Positions 26,912 through 36,587 of a stretch of DNA of 64,000 bases are shown here, in pieces (the stretch's first letter is position 1; each line of letters begins with the position of its first letter). The DNA is taken from contig BJHK01000001.1 of the NCBI GenBank assembly GCA_014192425.1, positions 190,623-254,622 of the forward strand, given 5' to 3'. The notes beneath the pieces are model-generated. The model made no database searches. It saw only the letters and a program-made list of their open reading frames with translations, and was not told the origin of the DNA. Source of the stretch: Planctomycetia bacterium. Its GTDB lineage: Bacteria > Planctomycetota > Planctomycetia > Pirellulales > UBA1268. The position numbers and the translations under genes were made by a program.

Positions 26912-27565
26912 ATGAGGCGGGTCATCCTTCACATCGCAATCAGTGCCTGCGCTGCCCTGCTCGCGGGCGGTCGCGGACGGTGCGAGCCGCCCGCGGGCTC
27001 GCGGCCGGTCGACGACGCGGTCGAGGCCGCCGCGCCCGGCGTCGTCGGGCCTGTCGGCGATGGGTCGATCAGCGCGACGCTGCGCCGGTTCGAGGAGGAG
27101 CGCGCCCGCGAACAGGCCGGCCTGCTCCGGCTGCCCGGGTTCACCGTCCATGACGTGACCGTGCACGGCCCGAACGGTGGCGGGCCCGGGCCACTGTCCG
27201 CCGAACTGCGGTCGAGGATCAGGAACTTCGACGTCGCGGCCGGCGTTCGGGCCGAGCAGCGCAGCACGGCGCTCGAGGCCACGGAATGGTCGGGCCGCGT
27301 CGGGGTGGCGAACGAGCATCCGGCCGGCCGCGAGGTGTTTGAACTGCGCACGTCCCTCGGCGGCAGCGAAGCCGACCGCAAACTCGGTGTCGAACTGGGG
27401 CCGCGACTGGAGCGCCGGCTGCGCCGCGGAACGACCTTCTTCATCGACGGCCGGGCCGCGGCCGAGGCGCAGCGGCCGGAACAGGGCTGGCGGTCCCTGC
27501 CCGGAGCGGCGGGCGACGGCTCGACAACGGTCGGTGTGACGGCCCGGACCGGAATCGCCCGCTGA
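26912..27565 (+). CDS. Small exported protein of unknown function
   Basis: I do not recognise this 217-residue protein. It starts MRRVILHIAISACAALLAGG, a plausible signal peptide with cleavage before residue 25. The mature part is charged, has no Cys pairs, and shows two clusters: FEEERAREQAGLLRLPGFTV, and ELGPRLERRLRRGTTFFIDG near the C-terminus. AGGAGG lies six bases before ATG 26912, so the gene looks genuine. It sits 134 bp after the Gfo/Idh gene and 78 bp before the CapA-like gene, on the same strand; a shared envelope role is possible but unproven. Confidence 0.65.
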   Translation: MRRVILHIAISACAALLAGGRGRCEPPAGSRPVDDAVEAAAPGVVGPVGDGSISATLRRFEEERAREQAGLLRLPGFTVHDVTVHGPNGGGPGPLSAELRSRIRNFDVAAGVRAEQRSTALEATEWSGRVGVANEHPAGREVFELRTSLGGSEADRKLGVELGPRLERRLRRGTTFFIDGRAAAEAQRPEQGWRSLPGAAGDGSTTVGVTARTGIAR

Positions 27566-27643
27566 GGCCGCAGAAAAGGCCGGACGACGCGGCGGGTGCG
27601 ACGACGCGGCTGAACGTATGCTTGGGCAGGAAGGAGAACGCCC

Positions 27644-28582
27644 ATGCACATGCGCCCCCTGTCGATCGTGGTTGCCTGCGGGCTTGCCGCCGTCACGGCC
27701 GCCGCCGCACCACCCGCCCGACCGCCGGCCAGGCCCGGCACCCTGTCCGTGGCCTTCGTGGGCGACATCATGCTCGACGGCGGGCCGGGCCATGCGATCG
27801 GTTCGGGCCGCGATCCGTTCGCGGGATGCGCGGACCTGCTCGCCGCCGCCGACCTGACGGTGGGCAACCTCGAATGCGTGCTCGGCAAGGGTGGAAAGCA
27901 GATCCTCAAGGCATACTCGTTCCGGGCCGCGGCCGACGCGCCCCGGTGCCTGGCACGGCACTTCTCCGCGGTCTCGTTGGCCAACAACCACGCCTACGAC
28001 TTCGGCCCCGAGGGCCTGTTGGAATCGCTGCGGATCCTGGAGGCTGAGAAGATCCCCTGCTTCGGTGCCGGCCGGAACGACGCCGCGGCGCGGCGACCGC
28101 TCGTGCTTGAGAAAAATGGCATCCGGCTGGCCCTGCTCGGTGCCAACGCGTTCCGGGCGGACGCCTACGCGGCCGGCCCTGACCGGGCGGGGGTGGCGCC
28201 GCTCCGGGAGCGGGAGATCCTCGCCGACATCGCCGCTGCGCGTCAGGTCGCCGATGTGGTGGTGCCGTTCGTGCACTGGGGACCTGAACTCGTCGCCCAG
28301 CCGCGCGAGGCCGACATCGCGCTGGCCCACGCGATGGTCGAGGCCGGAGCCGCGGCCGTGATCGGCGCCCACCCGCACGTCACGCAGACGGTGGACATCC
28401 ACCGTGGGGCCCCGATCGTGTACAGCCTCGGCAATTTCGTCTTCGACTACTTCCCGGGCGATCCTGCCGAATGGACCGGCTGGATCGTCACGCTGACGTT
28501 CACCAAGGGGCGCGGTGTGGAGATGGCGACCCGGGCGGTCGTCCTCGACGCCGAGGGCCTGCCGCGGCCGGCCGCCGAGTGA
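27644..28582 (+). CDS. CapA-family (poly-gamma-glutamate synthesis-like) protein
   Basis: A 312-residue exported protein of the CapA family, which has a metallophosphatase-like fold. AAGGAG precedes ATG 27644, and residues 1-22 form a signal peptide. Blocks: LSVAFVGDIMLDGGPGHAIG, DLTVGNLECVLGKGG, AVSLANNHAYDFGPEGLLES, VPFVHWGPELVAQPREADIA, VIGAHPHVTQTVDIHRGAPI and YSLGNFVFDY. These Asp, Asn and His positions are the conserved metal-site residues of the family. In Bacillus, CapA takes part in poly-gamma-glutamate capsule formation; no capB or capC partners are visible here, so the actual role is open. Confidence 0.9.
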   Translation: MHMRPLSIVVACGLAAVTAAAAPPARPPARPGTLSVAFVGDIMLDGGPGHAIGSGRDPFAGCADLLAAADLTVGNLECVLGKGGKQILKAYSFRAAADAPRCLARHFSAVSLANNHAYDFGPEGLLESLRILEAEKIPCFGAGRNDAAARRPLVLEKNGIRLALLGANAFRADAYAAGPDRAGVAPLREREILADIAAARQVADVVVPFVHWGPELVAQPREADIALAHAMVEAGAAAVIGAHPHVTQTVDIHRGAPIVYSLGNFVFDYFPGDPAEWTGWIVTLTFTKGRGVEMATRAVVLDAEGLPRPAAE

Positions 28583-28598
28583 CCGGTCGTCGGCCGCG

Positions 28599-30128
28599 TC
28601 AGGCGAGGTCGCGATCCTGGAACAGCACGTAGGCCACCAGCAGGGCGACCGTCGCGTACAGTCCCGCGTACACGGCGGCCCAGCCGAGGTAGGCCCAGGG
28701 CACGGCCACCGACCTCATCACGGCCGCCTCCACCGTGAAGTGCTCGAGCACCGGCAGGATCGTCGCCAGCAGGCGGCCGACGAAGCGCACGATCTCGTTA
28801 CGGCCGACGCTCGACTGCACGATCAGGGGGACGAGGTGACCGAGGGTGTAGACCGTGAAACAGACGACCAGGTTCGGCACCATTCCCAGCCGGGTGGAGA
28901 CGGCGAGGCTGATCGACGCCAGCACGATCGTTTCCAGGAACGCCAGCGCCAGTCCCGGCACCAGCGTCGTCATCTCCGCGGCGCAGGCCTGCCAGAGCGG
29001 CTCGGTCTGGCTGCTCTCCCGGGCGTCGTAGACGACCTTGAAGTTCGTCGCCGCGAGGAGGACGCCACCGAGCACGAGAAACACCAGCAGCGACACGAGC
29101 GTCAGGCCGGCGAACTTGCCGACGAGGAACTGCCAGCGCCGCAGCGGCTTCGACAGCACGGTGAGCGCTGTCCGGCCCTCGACCTCGTCCGCCACGGCCA
29201 CGGAGGCGGTCCAGACGACGACCAGCAGGGCCAGCACCTTGACCAGCGTCAGGCCGCTGTCCTTGAACATCTTCACGTCCTCGCCGAAGGTGTTGTAGGG
29301 CAGGACGATGAACAGGAGGAGCAGAAAGCAGCCCACGATCAGGGCGATCGGGAACACGGGCTGCCCGATCGCCTCCTTCGTCGTCGCCGCCGCCACGGCG
29401 GCCGTGCGGCGGGCGCCGAGGCGGAACAGGGAGTAGAGGAGGACGATCGAGGCGAGTGTCGCGAACGCGGCGGGGAGAATGGCGACCTCGGGCTGCTCGG
29501 GGGCCAGGGACCAGAGGATGCGCAGTTCGGCCGGCTCGGTGCCGAGGTTGCTCACCTCGAGTTGCGGCCGCTGGCCGAGCAGCGGGTTCGGCGCCCCGTC
29601 CGTCCGCTGCCACGACCAGGGGCGGTCGGCCGCGATATCGAGATCCGGCGTCCGGGCGAGGCCGTCGCTCGGCTGCGGCGCGCGGACCACGAGCGGCTTG
29701 GTGCTCGTGAGTTCCAGCGATCGGATCTCCTGCGGTCGCAGTCGCGGGAAGGAGAGCCTGAAGACGGATCGCGGATTGATCGGCACGATCGCGCCGCTGC
29801 CGTCGTCGGCCACGAGGCGAACCAGCGAGCGGCCGATCTGTTCGAGTGGCGACGGGTTCGTGCTCCACAGGGCCGGCGTGATCGCCGCCGCCAGCGCGGC
29901 GAAGGCTGCCAGCAGCCAGCTGAGCGGTCCGAGGAAGCCGTCCCGCAGGCTGGCCCGCGCCTCGGCGGCGGACCGCGGCAGGACGAGCCGCAGCAGACCG
30001 TATCCGGCAAGGGCGCAGGCGAGCGTCGCCGCGGCGGCGACGCCGAGCAGCCAGATCGGCGGCAGGGGAATGAGCAGGCGATTGGCGAGGAGCGGCATGC
30101 GGGACCGTCCCGGGACATGGCGGAACAC
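28599..30128 (-). CDS. ABC-2 type membrane protein
   Basis: A 509-residue integral membrane protein. Two helices at the N-terminus (about 20-47 and 68-90) flank the membrane side of a 130-residue extracytoplasmic domain (about 95-215). At least six further helices follow, including PVFPIALIVGCFLLLLFIVL, LVKVLALLVVVWTASVAVAD and LTLVSLLVFLVLGGVLLAAT. EVEGRTALTVLSKPLRRWQF is typical of ABC-2 permeases of the NatB/YhaP type (EIERGTLLLLLSKPISR-like). No ATPase gene is adjacent. The gene may start at the internal ATG at 30098. What it transports is unknown. Confidence 0.8.
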   Translation of the reverse strand: MFRHVPGRSRMPLLANRLLIPLPPIWLLGVAAAATLACALAGYGLLRLVLPRSAAEARASLRDGFLGPLSWLLAAFAALAAAITPALWSTNPSPLEQIGRSLVRLVADDGSGAIVPINPRSVFRLSFPRLRPQEIRSLELTSTKPLVVRAPQPSDGLARTPDLDIAADRPWSWQRTDGAPNPLLGQRPQLEVSNLGTEPAELRILWSLAPEQPEVAILPAAFATLASIVLLYSLFRLGARRTAAVAAATTKEAIGQPVFPIALIVGCFLLLLFIVLPYNTFGEDVKMFKDSGLTLVKVLALLVVVWTASVAVADEVEGRTALTVLSKPLRRWQFLVGKFAGLTLVSLLVFLVLGGVLLAATNFKVVYDARESSQTEPLWQACAAEMTTLVPGLALAFLETIVLASISLAVSTRLGMVPNLVVCFTVYTLGHLVPLIVQSSVGRNEIVRFVGRLLATILPVLEHFTVEAAVMRSVAVPWAYLGWAAVYAGLYATVALLVAYVLFQDRDLA

Positions 30129-30236
30129 CGAGCATGATTATGCCCGGCCCGTCCCGGCGCGGAAAGCCACGGGGGTGGGAACGCCACGGGGAGCGGCACC
30201 ACCAGCAACCCGCGCGCGGATCGAGAAGGAGCCCTG

Positions 30237-31478
30237 TCAGCCGGCTTCCCGCGGGCCGGCGAGGACCGTGCAGGCGGCCCCGTCGAGCGGCCAGCGGTCG
30301 AGCACGCGCTGGACGTCGTCGAGGGTCAGCGACTCGACGATCGCCAGCGTCTCGGCCACCGTGCGATACCGCCCGGTGTGGGCCCACTCGCCGCCGACGT
30401 CGAACAGCCGGCGCCGGGGCCGTTCCCCGGCGAGGACGACGCGGCTGGCGAGTTTGCTCCGAGCGCGGGCGAATTCGCCCGCGTCGAGATGGTCCCGGCG
30501 CGCGGCGGCGTAGATTTCCAGCACCCGCTCGAGGAGGCCGTCGACATCGGCCGCGTCGCACGACAATTGGGTGACGAACAGGCCGGCGTCGAGGAAGTCG
30601 TGGTGGTGGAGCGTGGCCTGCTCGGCGGCGCCGGAATCGACGAGCGCCCAGTAGAGCCGGCTTCCGGATGAATCGCCGAGCACGGTGGCCAGCAGCTTGG
30701 CGGCATAGCGGTCGGCGTCGCGCTCGTCCGGCCCGGCCGACATGCGCACCGCGTACTCGAGGGCCGCCGCGGGCCGCACGACGTGGCTGGTGCCGGGGGC
30801 CGCGGGGGCCGCGGGGGCAGGGAGGAGCAGCCGGCCGCCGTCGGGCTGCGGCGCCCAGTCGCCGCACAGCCGCCGCGCCGACGCGACGAGCGCGGGAAAA
30901 TCGACGGCCCCGCTGGCCACCAGCACCATCGAATCGGGGGCGTAGCGGCGCCGGTGGTAGTCGCGCATCGCCTCCACCGGCAGGGCCTCGATGGACTCGA
31001 CCGTCCCGAGCACGCTGCGGGCCAGCGGGTGAGGGCCGAAGAACGCCGCCCGGCAGCGGTCGTCGGCGCCGAACGGCGGCTGGTCGTCGTACATCCTGAT
31101 CTCCTCGAGGATGACGAGCTTCTCGGTGGCGAAGTCCTCGGCCCGGAGCACCGGCCGCATCATCCGGCCGAGCAGGTCGACGACCTGCTCCTGCTGCTCG
31201 GGAAGGACGACCGCGTAGTAGACCGTGTCCTCCTCGCTGGTGAACGCGTTGGCCGCCGCGCCGAGGGCGTCGAACCGCCGGTTGATCTCGTCTCCCGAGA
31301 GGTCCGCGGTGCCCTTGAACACCATGTGCTCGAGGAAGTGGCTCGCGCCCCAGATTGCCGCGGTTTCGTCGCGGGCCCCGGTGCGCACGAAGAAGCCGAC
31401 GCTCGTCGAGCAGGCACCGGGCGTGGTCTCGGCGATCACGTCGAGACCGTTGTCGAGTCGCTCATGCAGGAACGGCAC
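30237..31478 (-). CDS. M16 zinc peptidase, catalytic subunit
   Basis: A 413-residue M16 (pitrilysin-type) peptidase. GASHFLEHMVFKGT carries the inverted zinc motif HxxEH, and the third ligand Glu lies downstream in EKLVILEEIRMYDD. NGLDVIAETTPGACSTSVGF is the usual start of the fold. Start is GTG 31478, with GGAGG in the preceding gene's 3' end; the frame stays open upstream, but those residues are unrelated to the family. It overlaps the end of the other M16 gene by 17 bp, so it is translated second in a coupled pair. By analogy with mitochondrial processing peptidase and bacterial two-chain M16 enzymes, the pair probably forms a heterodimer. Confidence 0.93.
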   Translation of the reverse strand: MPFLHERLDNGLDVIAETTPGACSTSVGFFVRTGARDETAAIWGASHFLEHMVFKGTADLSGDEINRRFDALGAAANAFTSEEDTVYYAVVLPEQQEQVVDLLGRMMRPVLRAEDFATEKLVILEEIRMYDDQPPFGADDRCRAAFFGPHPLARSVLGTVESIEALPVEAMRDYHRRRYAPDSMVLVASGAVDFPALVASARRLCGDWAPQPDGGRLLLPAPAAPAAPGTSHVVRPAAALEYAVRMSAGPDERDADRYAAKLLATVLGDSSGSRLYWALVDSGAAEQATLHHHDFLDAGLFVTQLSCDAADVDGLLERVLEIYAAARRDHLDAGEFARARSKLASRVVLAGERPRRRLFDVGGEWAHTGRYRTVAETLAIVESLTLDDVQRVLDRWPLDGAACTVLAGPREAG

Positions 31479-32709
31479 CGGGCACCTCCAGGGGCTCGCG
31501 GCCCAGCGAGACGACCGACAGGTCACGCGGCGGCTGGTCCGCCAGCCAGCCCTCGATCGAGGCCGCCGTGAGCCGGTCGTAGCGGGCCAGCTCCTCGGCG
31601 AGCGTGCGGACGCAGCCGAGGTGATACCACTGCCGGGCGATCGCGCCGGCCCGGGCGGCGCTCGACTCCTGCTGCATGACGAGCCCGCTCTTGGCCCGGG
31701 CCTTGACCCGCTCGACCTCGTCGGCCGTGATCGTGCCCGGCAGCCGGTCGATCTCCGCCCGCATCACGTCGAGCGTCTCCTGGGCCCGGGCCGCCGTCGT
31801 CCCCGCGTAGCAGACCGCCATGGCGAAGTCGCGGTGCGTCTGGTAGCCGGCCGAGACCGAATAGCAGAGGCCGCGCCGCTCCCGGACCTCCGTGAACAGC
31901 CGCGAGCTCGAGCCGCCGCCGAGGATCGCCAACGCTGCGGTCGCCTCGTAGGACTCGTCGCAGCGATACGGGGGCACCGACCAGCCGAGGGCGACGTGCG
32001 TCTGCTGAGAGTCGTGCGGCACGTGCCGCACGCTGGGGCCGCGGCTCCCGCCAACCACCGGCGCGGCGGCGGCCGGCGACCAGTCGCCGAGCAGCCGGTC
32101 GATGCGGGCCACGAAGTCGTCCCAGTCGATCCGTCCCGCGATTGCCACGATGGCGCCGTCGGGCCGCATGTGGGCGGAGAGAAACCGGCGGACGTCGTCC
32201 GGCACGAGCCGCTCGACGTCAACGCTGACGCCCTCGGACGGCATGCCCCACGGGGAGGGGTAGTGGAGTTGCCGGAGCGCCAGCAGCGTGCGGTGCGCCG
32301 GATCGTCCTCCGTGCCGGCGAGGTTCTGGAGGATCATCTGCCGGGCGTTCTCGAACTCCTCCTCGGGGAGCAGCGGCCGACGCAGGATGTCGGCGTAGAT
32401 CGGCAACGCCGCGGGGATCTGCCGGGCGACCATCGCACCGGAGAAGCTGGCGTGGCTCGAGGACACGGCCTGCGACCACTGCACGCCCGCCATCTCGAAC
32501 GCCTCGACCACCTCGCGACTCGTCCGCTCGCCGGCGCCGCGCAGGCACATCTCCCCGGCCAGCGTGGCCAGGCCGCAGCGGCCGGGCCCGTCGTGGATGG
32601 CGCCGGCGGGCGCATGAAAGGCGACGGCGGCCGACTCGAGGCCGGGCAGGTGCTCGCCGAGAAGCGTGAGGCCGTTGTCGAGGGTCGTGGAGAAAAGGGA
32701 TTGTTTCAC
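31462..32709 (-). CDS. M16 peptidase homologue, non-catalytic subunit
   Basis: A 415-residue protein of the M16 fold beginning TTLDNGLTLLGEHLPGLES. Where catalytic members have HxxEH it reads CGLATLAGEMCLRG, so zinc cannot be bound in the usual way. The C-terminal half keeps the R/Y-type block GGGSSSRLFTEVRERRGLCY that positions substrate in the partner's active site. This matches the alpha-type subunits of two-chain M16B peptidases. It is the first gene of the pair; its 3' end overlaps the catalytic gene. No signal peptide is seen, so a cytoplasmic role is likely. Confidence 0.92.
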   Translation of the reverse strand: MKQSLFSTTLDNGLTLLGEHLPGLESAAVAFHAPAGAIHDGPGRCGLATLAGEMCLRGAGERTSREVVEAFEMAGVQWSQAVSSSHASFSGAMVARQIPAALPIYADILRRPLLPEEEFENARQMILQNLAGTEDDPAHRTLLALRQLHYPSPWGMPSEGVSVDVERLVPDDVRRFLSAHMRPDGAIVAIAGRIDWDDFVARIDRLLGDWSPAAAAPVVGGSRGPSVRHVPHDSQQTHVALGWSVPPYRCDESYEATAALAILGGGSSSRLFTEVRERRGLCYSVSAGYQTHRDFAMAVCYAGTTAARAQETLDVMRAEIDRLPGTITADEVERVKARAKSGLVMQQESSAARAGAIARQWYHLGCVRTLAEELARYDRLTAASIEGWLADQPPRDLSVVSLGREPLEVPGAVPA

Positions 32710-32764
32710 GGTGCGGAGCTGGGAATGCGGTGGCGACGACGGCGGTCCCGACCGATCGGGTCGG

Positions 32765-33343
32765 TCAGAGGAGGGCCGGCTCGGCCAGGGCCGACTCCGC
32801 CGCCTGCACCACTTTGTACACGGTCCGCGTCCGACGGAAACCGAGCCGCTGGTAAAGCCGCACCGCCCGGGAGTTCTCCGCGGTCACCTCGAGGGCGGTG
32901 AGGCCGATTCCGGAGCGGCGGAAACCGGCCACGGCCTGGGCCAGCAGGCGGCTGCCGAGGCCGAGGCCGCGATGGCCGGGGACGACCCCGATGTTCTGGA
33001 TCATTCCCACGCCGGAGGCGTCCACGACCCCCTGGATCGTGCCGCACCACTGCAGGGTGGCGATGCCGTCCCCGTGGACGACGAGCCAGGTGGCGTCGGG
33101 AAGGAAGCCCGGTTTGCGCCGGATCTCCCGCATCAGCCGGCGGCAGCCGTCCAGGTCGCCGAGGCAGGGAAACACGACGGCGTCGATCTCGTCGCGGAAT
33201 GCCCGGTGCTTGGTGCGGGCGTGGGCGTCGAGCAGGTCCTCGCTCCAGGCCACGAACCGGTAGCCGGCCGGCAGATCGGTCGGCAGGGCCGGCGTCGACC
33301 GGTCCGCCTCCATGCGAAACCGCTTGAAATAGGTTGAATCCAC
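32765..33343 (-). CDS. GNAT-family N-acetyltransferase
   Basis: A 192-residue acyl-CoA-dependent acetyltransferase. The acetyl-CoA-binding motif A reads IQNIGVVPGHRGLGLGSRLL (R/QxxGxG/A-like loop GHRGLGLGS), followed by motif B LTALEVTAENSRAVRLYQRL and GFRRTRTVYKVV. GTG 33343 is the chosen start because it gives VDSTYFKRFRMEADRS, an ordinary beginning, and a GGAG lies about 9 bases upstream. ATG 33313 is an alternative. It lies 55 bp upstream of the M16 pair on the same strand and is divergent from the metal transporter operon. Substrate unknown. Confidence 0.85.
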   Translation of the reverse strand: MDSTYFKRFRMEADRSTPALPTDLPAGYRFVAWSEDLLDAHARTKHRAFRDEIDAVVFPCLGDLDGCRRLMREIRRKPGFLPDATWLVVHGDGIATLQWCGTIQGVVDASGVGMIQNIGVVPGHRGLGLGSRLLAQAVAGFRRSGIGLTALEVTAENSRAVRLYQRLGFRRTRTVYKVVQAAESALAEPALL

Positions 33344-33534
33344 GCCCCGGCTCCGGCTCGGAGGAATGCGATCCCGGCACCTGCCCTCCTGCACGGTAAG
33401 AATGCCACGCGAAACGGTCAACGCGCCGGTCGATTCGCGGCCGCTCAGACGCGGGAGGAGGACGTCGGCCCCGGCATCGTCCGGCCCGGTCATTCTCCGT
33501 GCGGGTTGCAGCCGGACGGGGTTTCAGCGTAAGA

Positions 33535-33550
33535 TTTTGAGCGGTCAAAA
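33535..33550. promoter_or_regulatory. Candidate operator TTTTGAGCGGTCAAAA
   Basis: A 16-bp perfect palindrome (6-bp arms around GCGG) ends one base before the ATG of the metal-binding lipoprotein gene. Its position over the ribosome-binding region would suit a metal-dependent repressor. That it is an operator is inference; no other copy was noticed in the window. Confidence 0.45.
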
Positions 33551-33551
33551 A

Positions 33552-34544
33552 ATGTTTTTTGGTTCTCCAAAACCTGTCGCCTGCGGCGGTCCGGTCCCTG
33601 GGCTGCTGGCGGCGGCGCTGCTCGGGCTGGCAGCCTTGATCGGCTGCGCACCCCGCGGCCCCGCGCCGGTGCGAGGCAAGCCCCTGGTCGTCGCCACGAC
33701 GACGATCGTGGCGGACCTCGTCCGCCAGGTGGCCGGGGACCGGGTCACGATCGACTGCCTGATGGGTGACGGCATCGATCCGCACTCCTACAAGGCCACG
33801 CCCCGCGATGCCGACCGGCTGCGGGCCGCCGACCTCGTCGTGGCATCCGGACTGCACCTCGAGGGCAAACTCGCCGACCTGCTGGAAAAACTCGCCGATC
33901 GCGTGCCGGTCGTGGCGGTCGCCGACAGCCTGCCGCGCGACCAGCTCCTCGACGCCGGGGCCGGATTTCACGATCCGCACGTCTGGTTCGACGCCCGGCT
34001 GTGGAGCGGGTGCATTCCGGCGGTCGAGAAGGCGCTCGTCGCGATCGACCCCGCGGGTGCCGCCGAGTACGGGCAGCGGGCGGATGCCCACCGCCGCGAA
34101 CTCGAGGCGGCGGACGAGGCGGTGCGGCGCACGATCGCCGCCATTCCTCCGTCGCGCCGGGTGCTCGTCACGGCCCACGATGCGTTCCGCTATTTCGGCC
34201 GGGCCTATCGTATCGAGGTCGTGGGCGTGCAGGGCACGAGCACGGAAAGCGAGGCCGGGCTGAACGACGTCAACCGGCTCGTCGGCCTGCTCGTGGAGCG
34301 GGGCATCCCCGCCGTGTTCGTGGAGACGAGCGTGTCGGACCGCAACGTCGCCGCGCTCGTCGAGGGGGCGGCGGTCGGGGGCCACAAGGTGGCGATCGGC
34401 GGCCGGCTGTACTCCGACTCACTGGGCGCTGCCGGCAGCGGCGCCGAAACACTCGTCGGCGCGGTCGAGGCCAACGCCCGCACGATCGCCGCCGCGCTCG
34501 ACGGCGCGGCGGACGGCACGCCCGTCCCACCCGGGAAGCCGTGA
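33552..34544 (+). CDS. Metal ABC transporter substrate-binding lipoprotein (Mn/Zn)
   Basis: A 330-residue cluster A-I (ZnuA/MntA/PsaA-type) binding protein. The N-terminus has a lipoprotein signal ending [27 protein letters not shown] is the standard opening. [19 protein letters not shown] supplies the first His, [15 protein letters not shown] the second, [16 protein letters not shown] a conserved loop, and [13 protein letters not shown] the carboxylate ligands. There is no His-rich loop between the first two blocks, which is more like Mn-type (PsaA/MntC) than high-affinity ZnuA proteins. The start at ATG 33552 is chosen for the lipobox distance; upstream residues are not signal-like. First gene of a four-gene operon. 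Confidence 0.92.
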   Translation: MFFGSPKPVACGGPVPGLLAAALLGLAALIGCAPRGPAPVRGKPLVVATTTIVADLVRQVAGDRVTIDCLMGDGIDPHSYKATPRDADRLRAADLVVASGLHLEGKLADLLEKLADRVPVVAVADSLPRDQLLDAGAGFHDPHVWFDARLWSGCIPAVEKALVAIDPAGAAEYGQRADAHRRELEAADEAVRRTIAAIPPSRRVLVTAHDAFRYFGRAYRIEVVGVQGTSTESEAGLNDVNRLVGLLVERGIPAVFVETSVSDRNVAALVEGAAVGGHKVAIGGRLYSDSLGAAGSGAETLVGAVEANARTIAAALDGAADGTPVPPGKP

Positions 34545-34545
34545 C

Positions 34546-35331
34546 ATGGCCGCCGACGGTGCCACGCGGCAGCCGCTCGTCGAGTTTCACGACGTCACCG
34601 TCGCCTATGGCGGCCGGCCCGTGCTCTGGAACGTCGATCTGGCCATCGACGCCCCCTGCCTGTTCGGTGTGATCGGCCCCAATGGGGCCGGCAAGAGCAC
34701 ACTGCTCAAGGCGGCGCTCGGGCTCGTGCCCCTGCTCGGCGGGCAGGTGCGGTTTTTTGGCGCGCCGTTTGACGCCGTCCGGCGGCGTGTCGGCTACGTG
34801 CCGCAGCGCGAGACCGTGGACTGGGACTTCCCGGTGACCGCGATCGACGTCGTCTTGATGGGGACCTACGGCCGCCTCGGCTGGATCCGGCGGCCCGGGC
34901 CGCGGGAACGGGCCCTGGCCCGCGAGTGCCTCGACCGCGTCGGCCTCGTCGACGTGGCCGACCGGCAGATCGGCAGGCTCTCCGGCGGACAGCAGCAGCG
35001 GGTCTTTTTGGCGCGGGCGCTGGCCCAGCAGGCCGACGTCTACTTGCTCGACGAGCCGCTGGCGGGCGTCGACGTCCGCTCGCAGGAGCGGATCTTCGCG
35101 GTCCTCGCCGGCCTGCGCGCGGAGGGGCGGCTCGTGGTGGTCGTGCACCACGACCTGCGCACCGCCGTCGAGTGGTTCGACCGCGTGGCACTCATCGACA
35201 TGCGGCTCGTGGCCGCGGGCCCGACCGCGCAGGTGCTGACACCCGAGAACCTGCGCCGGACCTACGCTGGGCAGCTCGACGTGCTCGACGAACTGGGCCG
35301 GGCGGTCGCCGCACGGGGGCGGACATCATGA
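34546..35331 (+). CDS. Metal ABC transporter ATP-binding protein
   Basis: A 261-residue ATPase for the Mn/Zn importer. Walker A is [17 protein letters not shown], the Q loop lies in [20 protein letters not shown] (with the ...TVDWDFP signature typical of Mn/Zn transporters), the ABC signature is [19 protein letters not shown], Walker B is [11 protein letters not shown], and the H loop is VVHHDL. It starts one base after the binding-protein stop and its own stop overlaps the first permease start (ATGA), so all four genes are translationally linked. Confidence 0.95.
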   Translation: MAADGATRQPLVEFHDVTVAYGGRPVLWNVDLAIDAPCLFGVIGPNGAGKSTLLKAALGLVPLLGGQVRFFGAPFDAVRRRVGYVPQRETVDWDFPVTAIDVVLMGTYGRLGWIRRPGPRERALARECLDRVGLVDVADRQIGRLSGGQQQRVFLARALAQQADVYLLDEPLAGVDVRSQERIFAVLAGLRAEGRLVVVVHHDLRTAVEWFDRVALIDMRLVAAGPTAQVLTPENLRRTYAGQLDVLDELGRAVAARGRTS

Positions 35332-36587
35332 GCCCCGCCGCGGTCCCGGGCGTGCTCGGCCATGCCCCGGGCATCCTGTGCACGATTCCCTACAACACGC
35401 TCGTCGTGGCGTCGGCCATGGCCGCGGTCGGCTTCGCCGCGGGCGTGGTCGGCAGCTTCGCGATGCTCCGCCGTCGGGCGCTCGTCGGCGATGCCGCCGC
35501 CCACGCCAGCCTCGCCGGCGTGGCGGGGGCGTTCCTGCTCACCGGCCGGCGCGACCTGCCGACGCTGCTGGCCGGCGCCTTCGTGGCCGCGGCGGCCGGG
35601 ATGGGGGCGCTGATCCTCGTCCGCCGCTTCACCCGGACCCGCGACGACGCCGCGACGGCCTTGGTGATCGGCGTCTCGTTCGGCCTCGGGATCATGCTCG
35701 TCTCGGGGATTCCGCGCTGGGGCTTCACCGGCAGCGCGGGGCTCGAGCAGATGCTGCTCGGCCATACGGCGGCCGTCACCGGCGCCGATGCGGCGCTCCT
35801 GGCCGCGGTCGCGGCGCTGGCGGTCCTCGTCGTGGCCTGCTTCGAGAAGGAGGCGACGCTCGTCGCCTTCGATGCCGCCTTCGCCGCGGCGGCGGGCTGG
35901 CCGGTCATGGCGATCGACGTGGTGCTGCTCGGGCTCGTGGCGGCGATGGTGGTGACCGGCCTGCCGGCCGCCGGGGCGGTGCTCGTCACGGCGTTGCTCG
36001 TCATTCCCCCCGTGGCCGCGCGGCAATGGACGGAGCGGATCGGGCCGCTGCTCCTCCTCGCCGGCGCGATCGGACTCGTCGCGGCACTCGCGGGGGTGAC
36101 CGCGAGCGCGTTCGTCCCGCGGCTGCCGACGGGACCGCTGGTGGTCCTGGCCGCGGCGGCCATCTGCGGCCTGTCGCTGCTTGCGGCACCGGGCCGCGGT
36201 CTCGTCGCCCGCCGGCTCGAGCAGGCCGCGGTCGCTCGGCGGGCGACCCGGGGGATGGTGCTCGACGCCTGCCGGCGGGCCGCGGGCGCGGCGGGTGAGG
36301 ATCCGTTCGCCGGCGCCGCGGTCGTGGCGTCGGTCGTCGGAGACGGCGCAGCTGCCGGGCGGGCAGTGCGTCGGGCGTGGGAGGCTCTCGTCCGCCAGGG
36401 AGTGGTCGCGCCGGCCGGTGTCGCGCCGGCCGGGGACCTCTGGCAGTTGACGGCAAGCGGTCGCGCGGAGGCCGGCGAACGGGCACGGCGCCGCGCGGGC
36501 TGGCTCCGGCTCCTCGAGACCGCGCCGGATGCCGTGCGGCGCGGGCTGACCATCGACCTGCCCGATCCCGGGAGGACCGAGCCGTGA
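35328..36587 (+). CDS. Metal ABC transporter permease with C-terminal winged-helix-like domain
   Basis: A 419-residue ABC-3 family permease. About residues 20-290 hold eight or so membrane helices with [20 protein letters not shown] (the conserved cytoplasmic loop with GDA..HA), [20 protein letters not shown], and [20 protein letters not shown]. The remaining 120 residues are not part of the transporter fold: they are soluble, with helix-turn-helix-like spacing ([20 protein letters not shown]) and a wing-like [18 protein letters not shown]. This resembles the start of DtxR-type winged helices but lacks an obvious metal-binding dimerisation part. Typical permeases of the family end near residue 290. 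Confidence 0.9.
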   Translation: MSPAAVPGVLGHAPGILCTIPYNTLVVASAMAAVGFAAGVVGSFAMLRRRALVGDAAAHASLAGVAGAFLLTGRRDLPTLLAGAFVAAAAGMGALILVRRFTRTRDDAATALVIGVSFGLGIMLVSGIPRWGFTGSAGLEQMLLGHTAAVTGADAALLAAVAALAVLVVACFEKEATLVAFDAAFAAAAGWPVMAIDVVLLGLVAAMVVTGLPAAGAVLVTALLVIPPVAARQWTERIGPLLLLAGAIGLVAALAGVTASAFVPRLPTGPLVVLAAAAICGLSLLAAPGRGLVARRLEQAAVARRATRGMVLDACRRAAGAAGEDPFAGAAVVASVVGDGAAAGRAVRRAWEALVRQGVVAPAGVAPAGDLWQLTASGRAEAGERARRRAGWLRLLETAPDAVRRGLTIDLPDPGRTEP

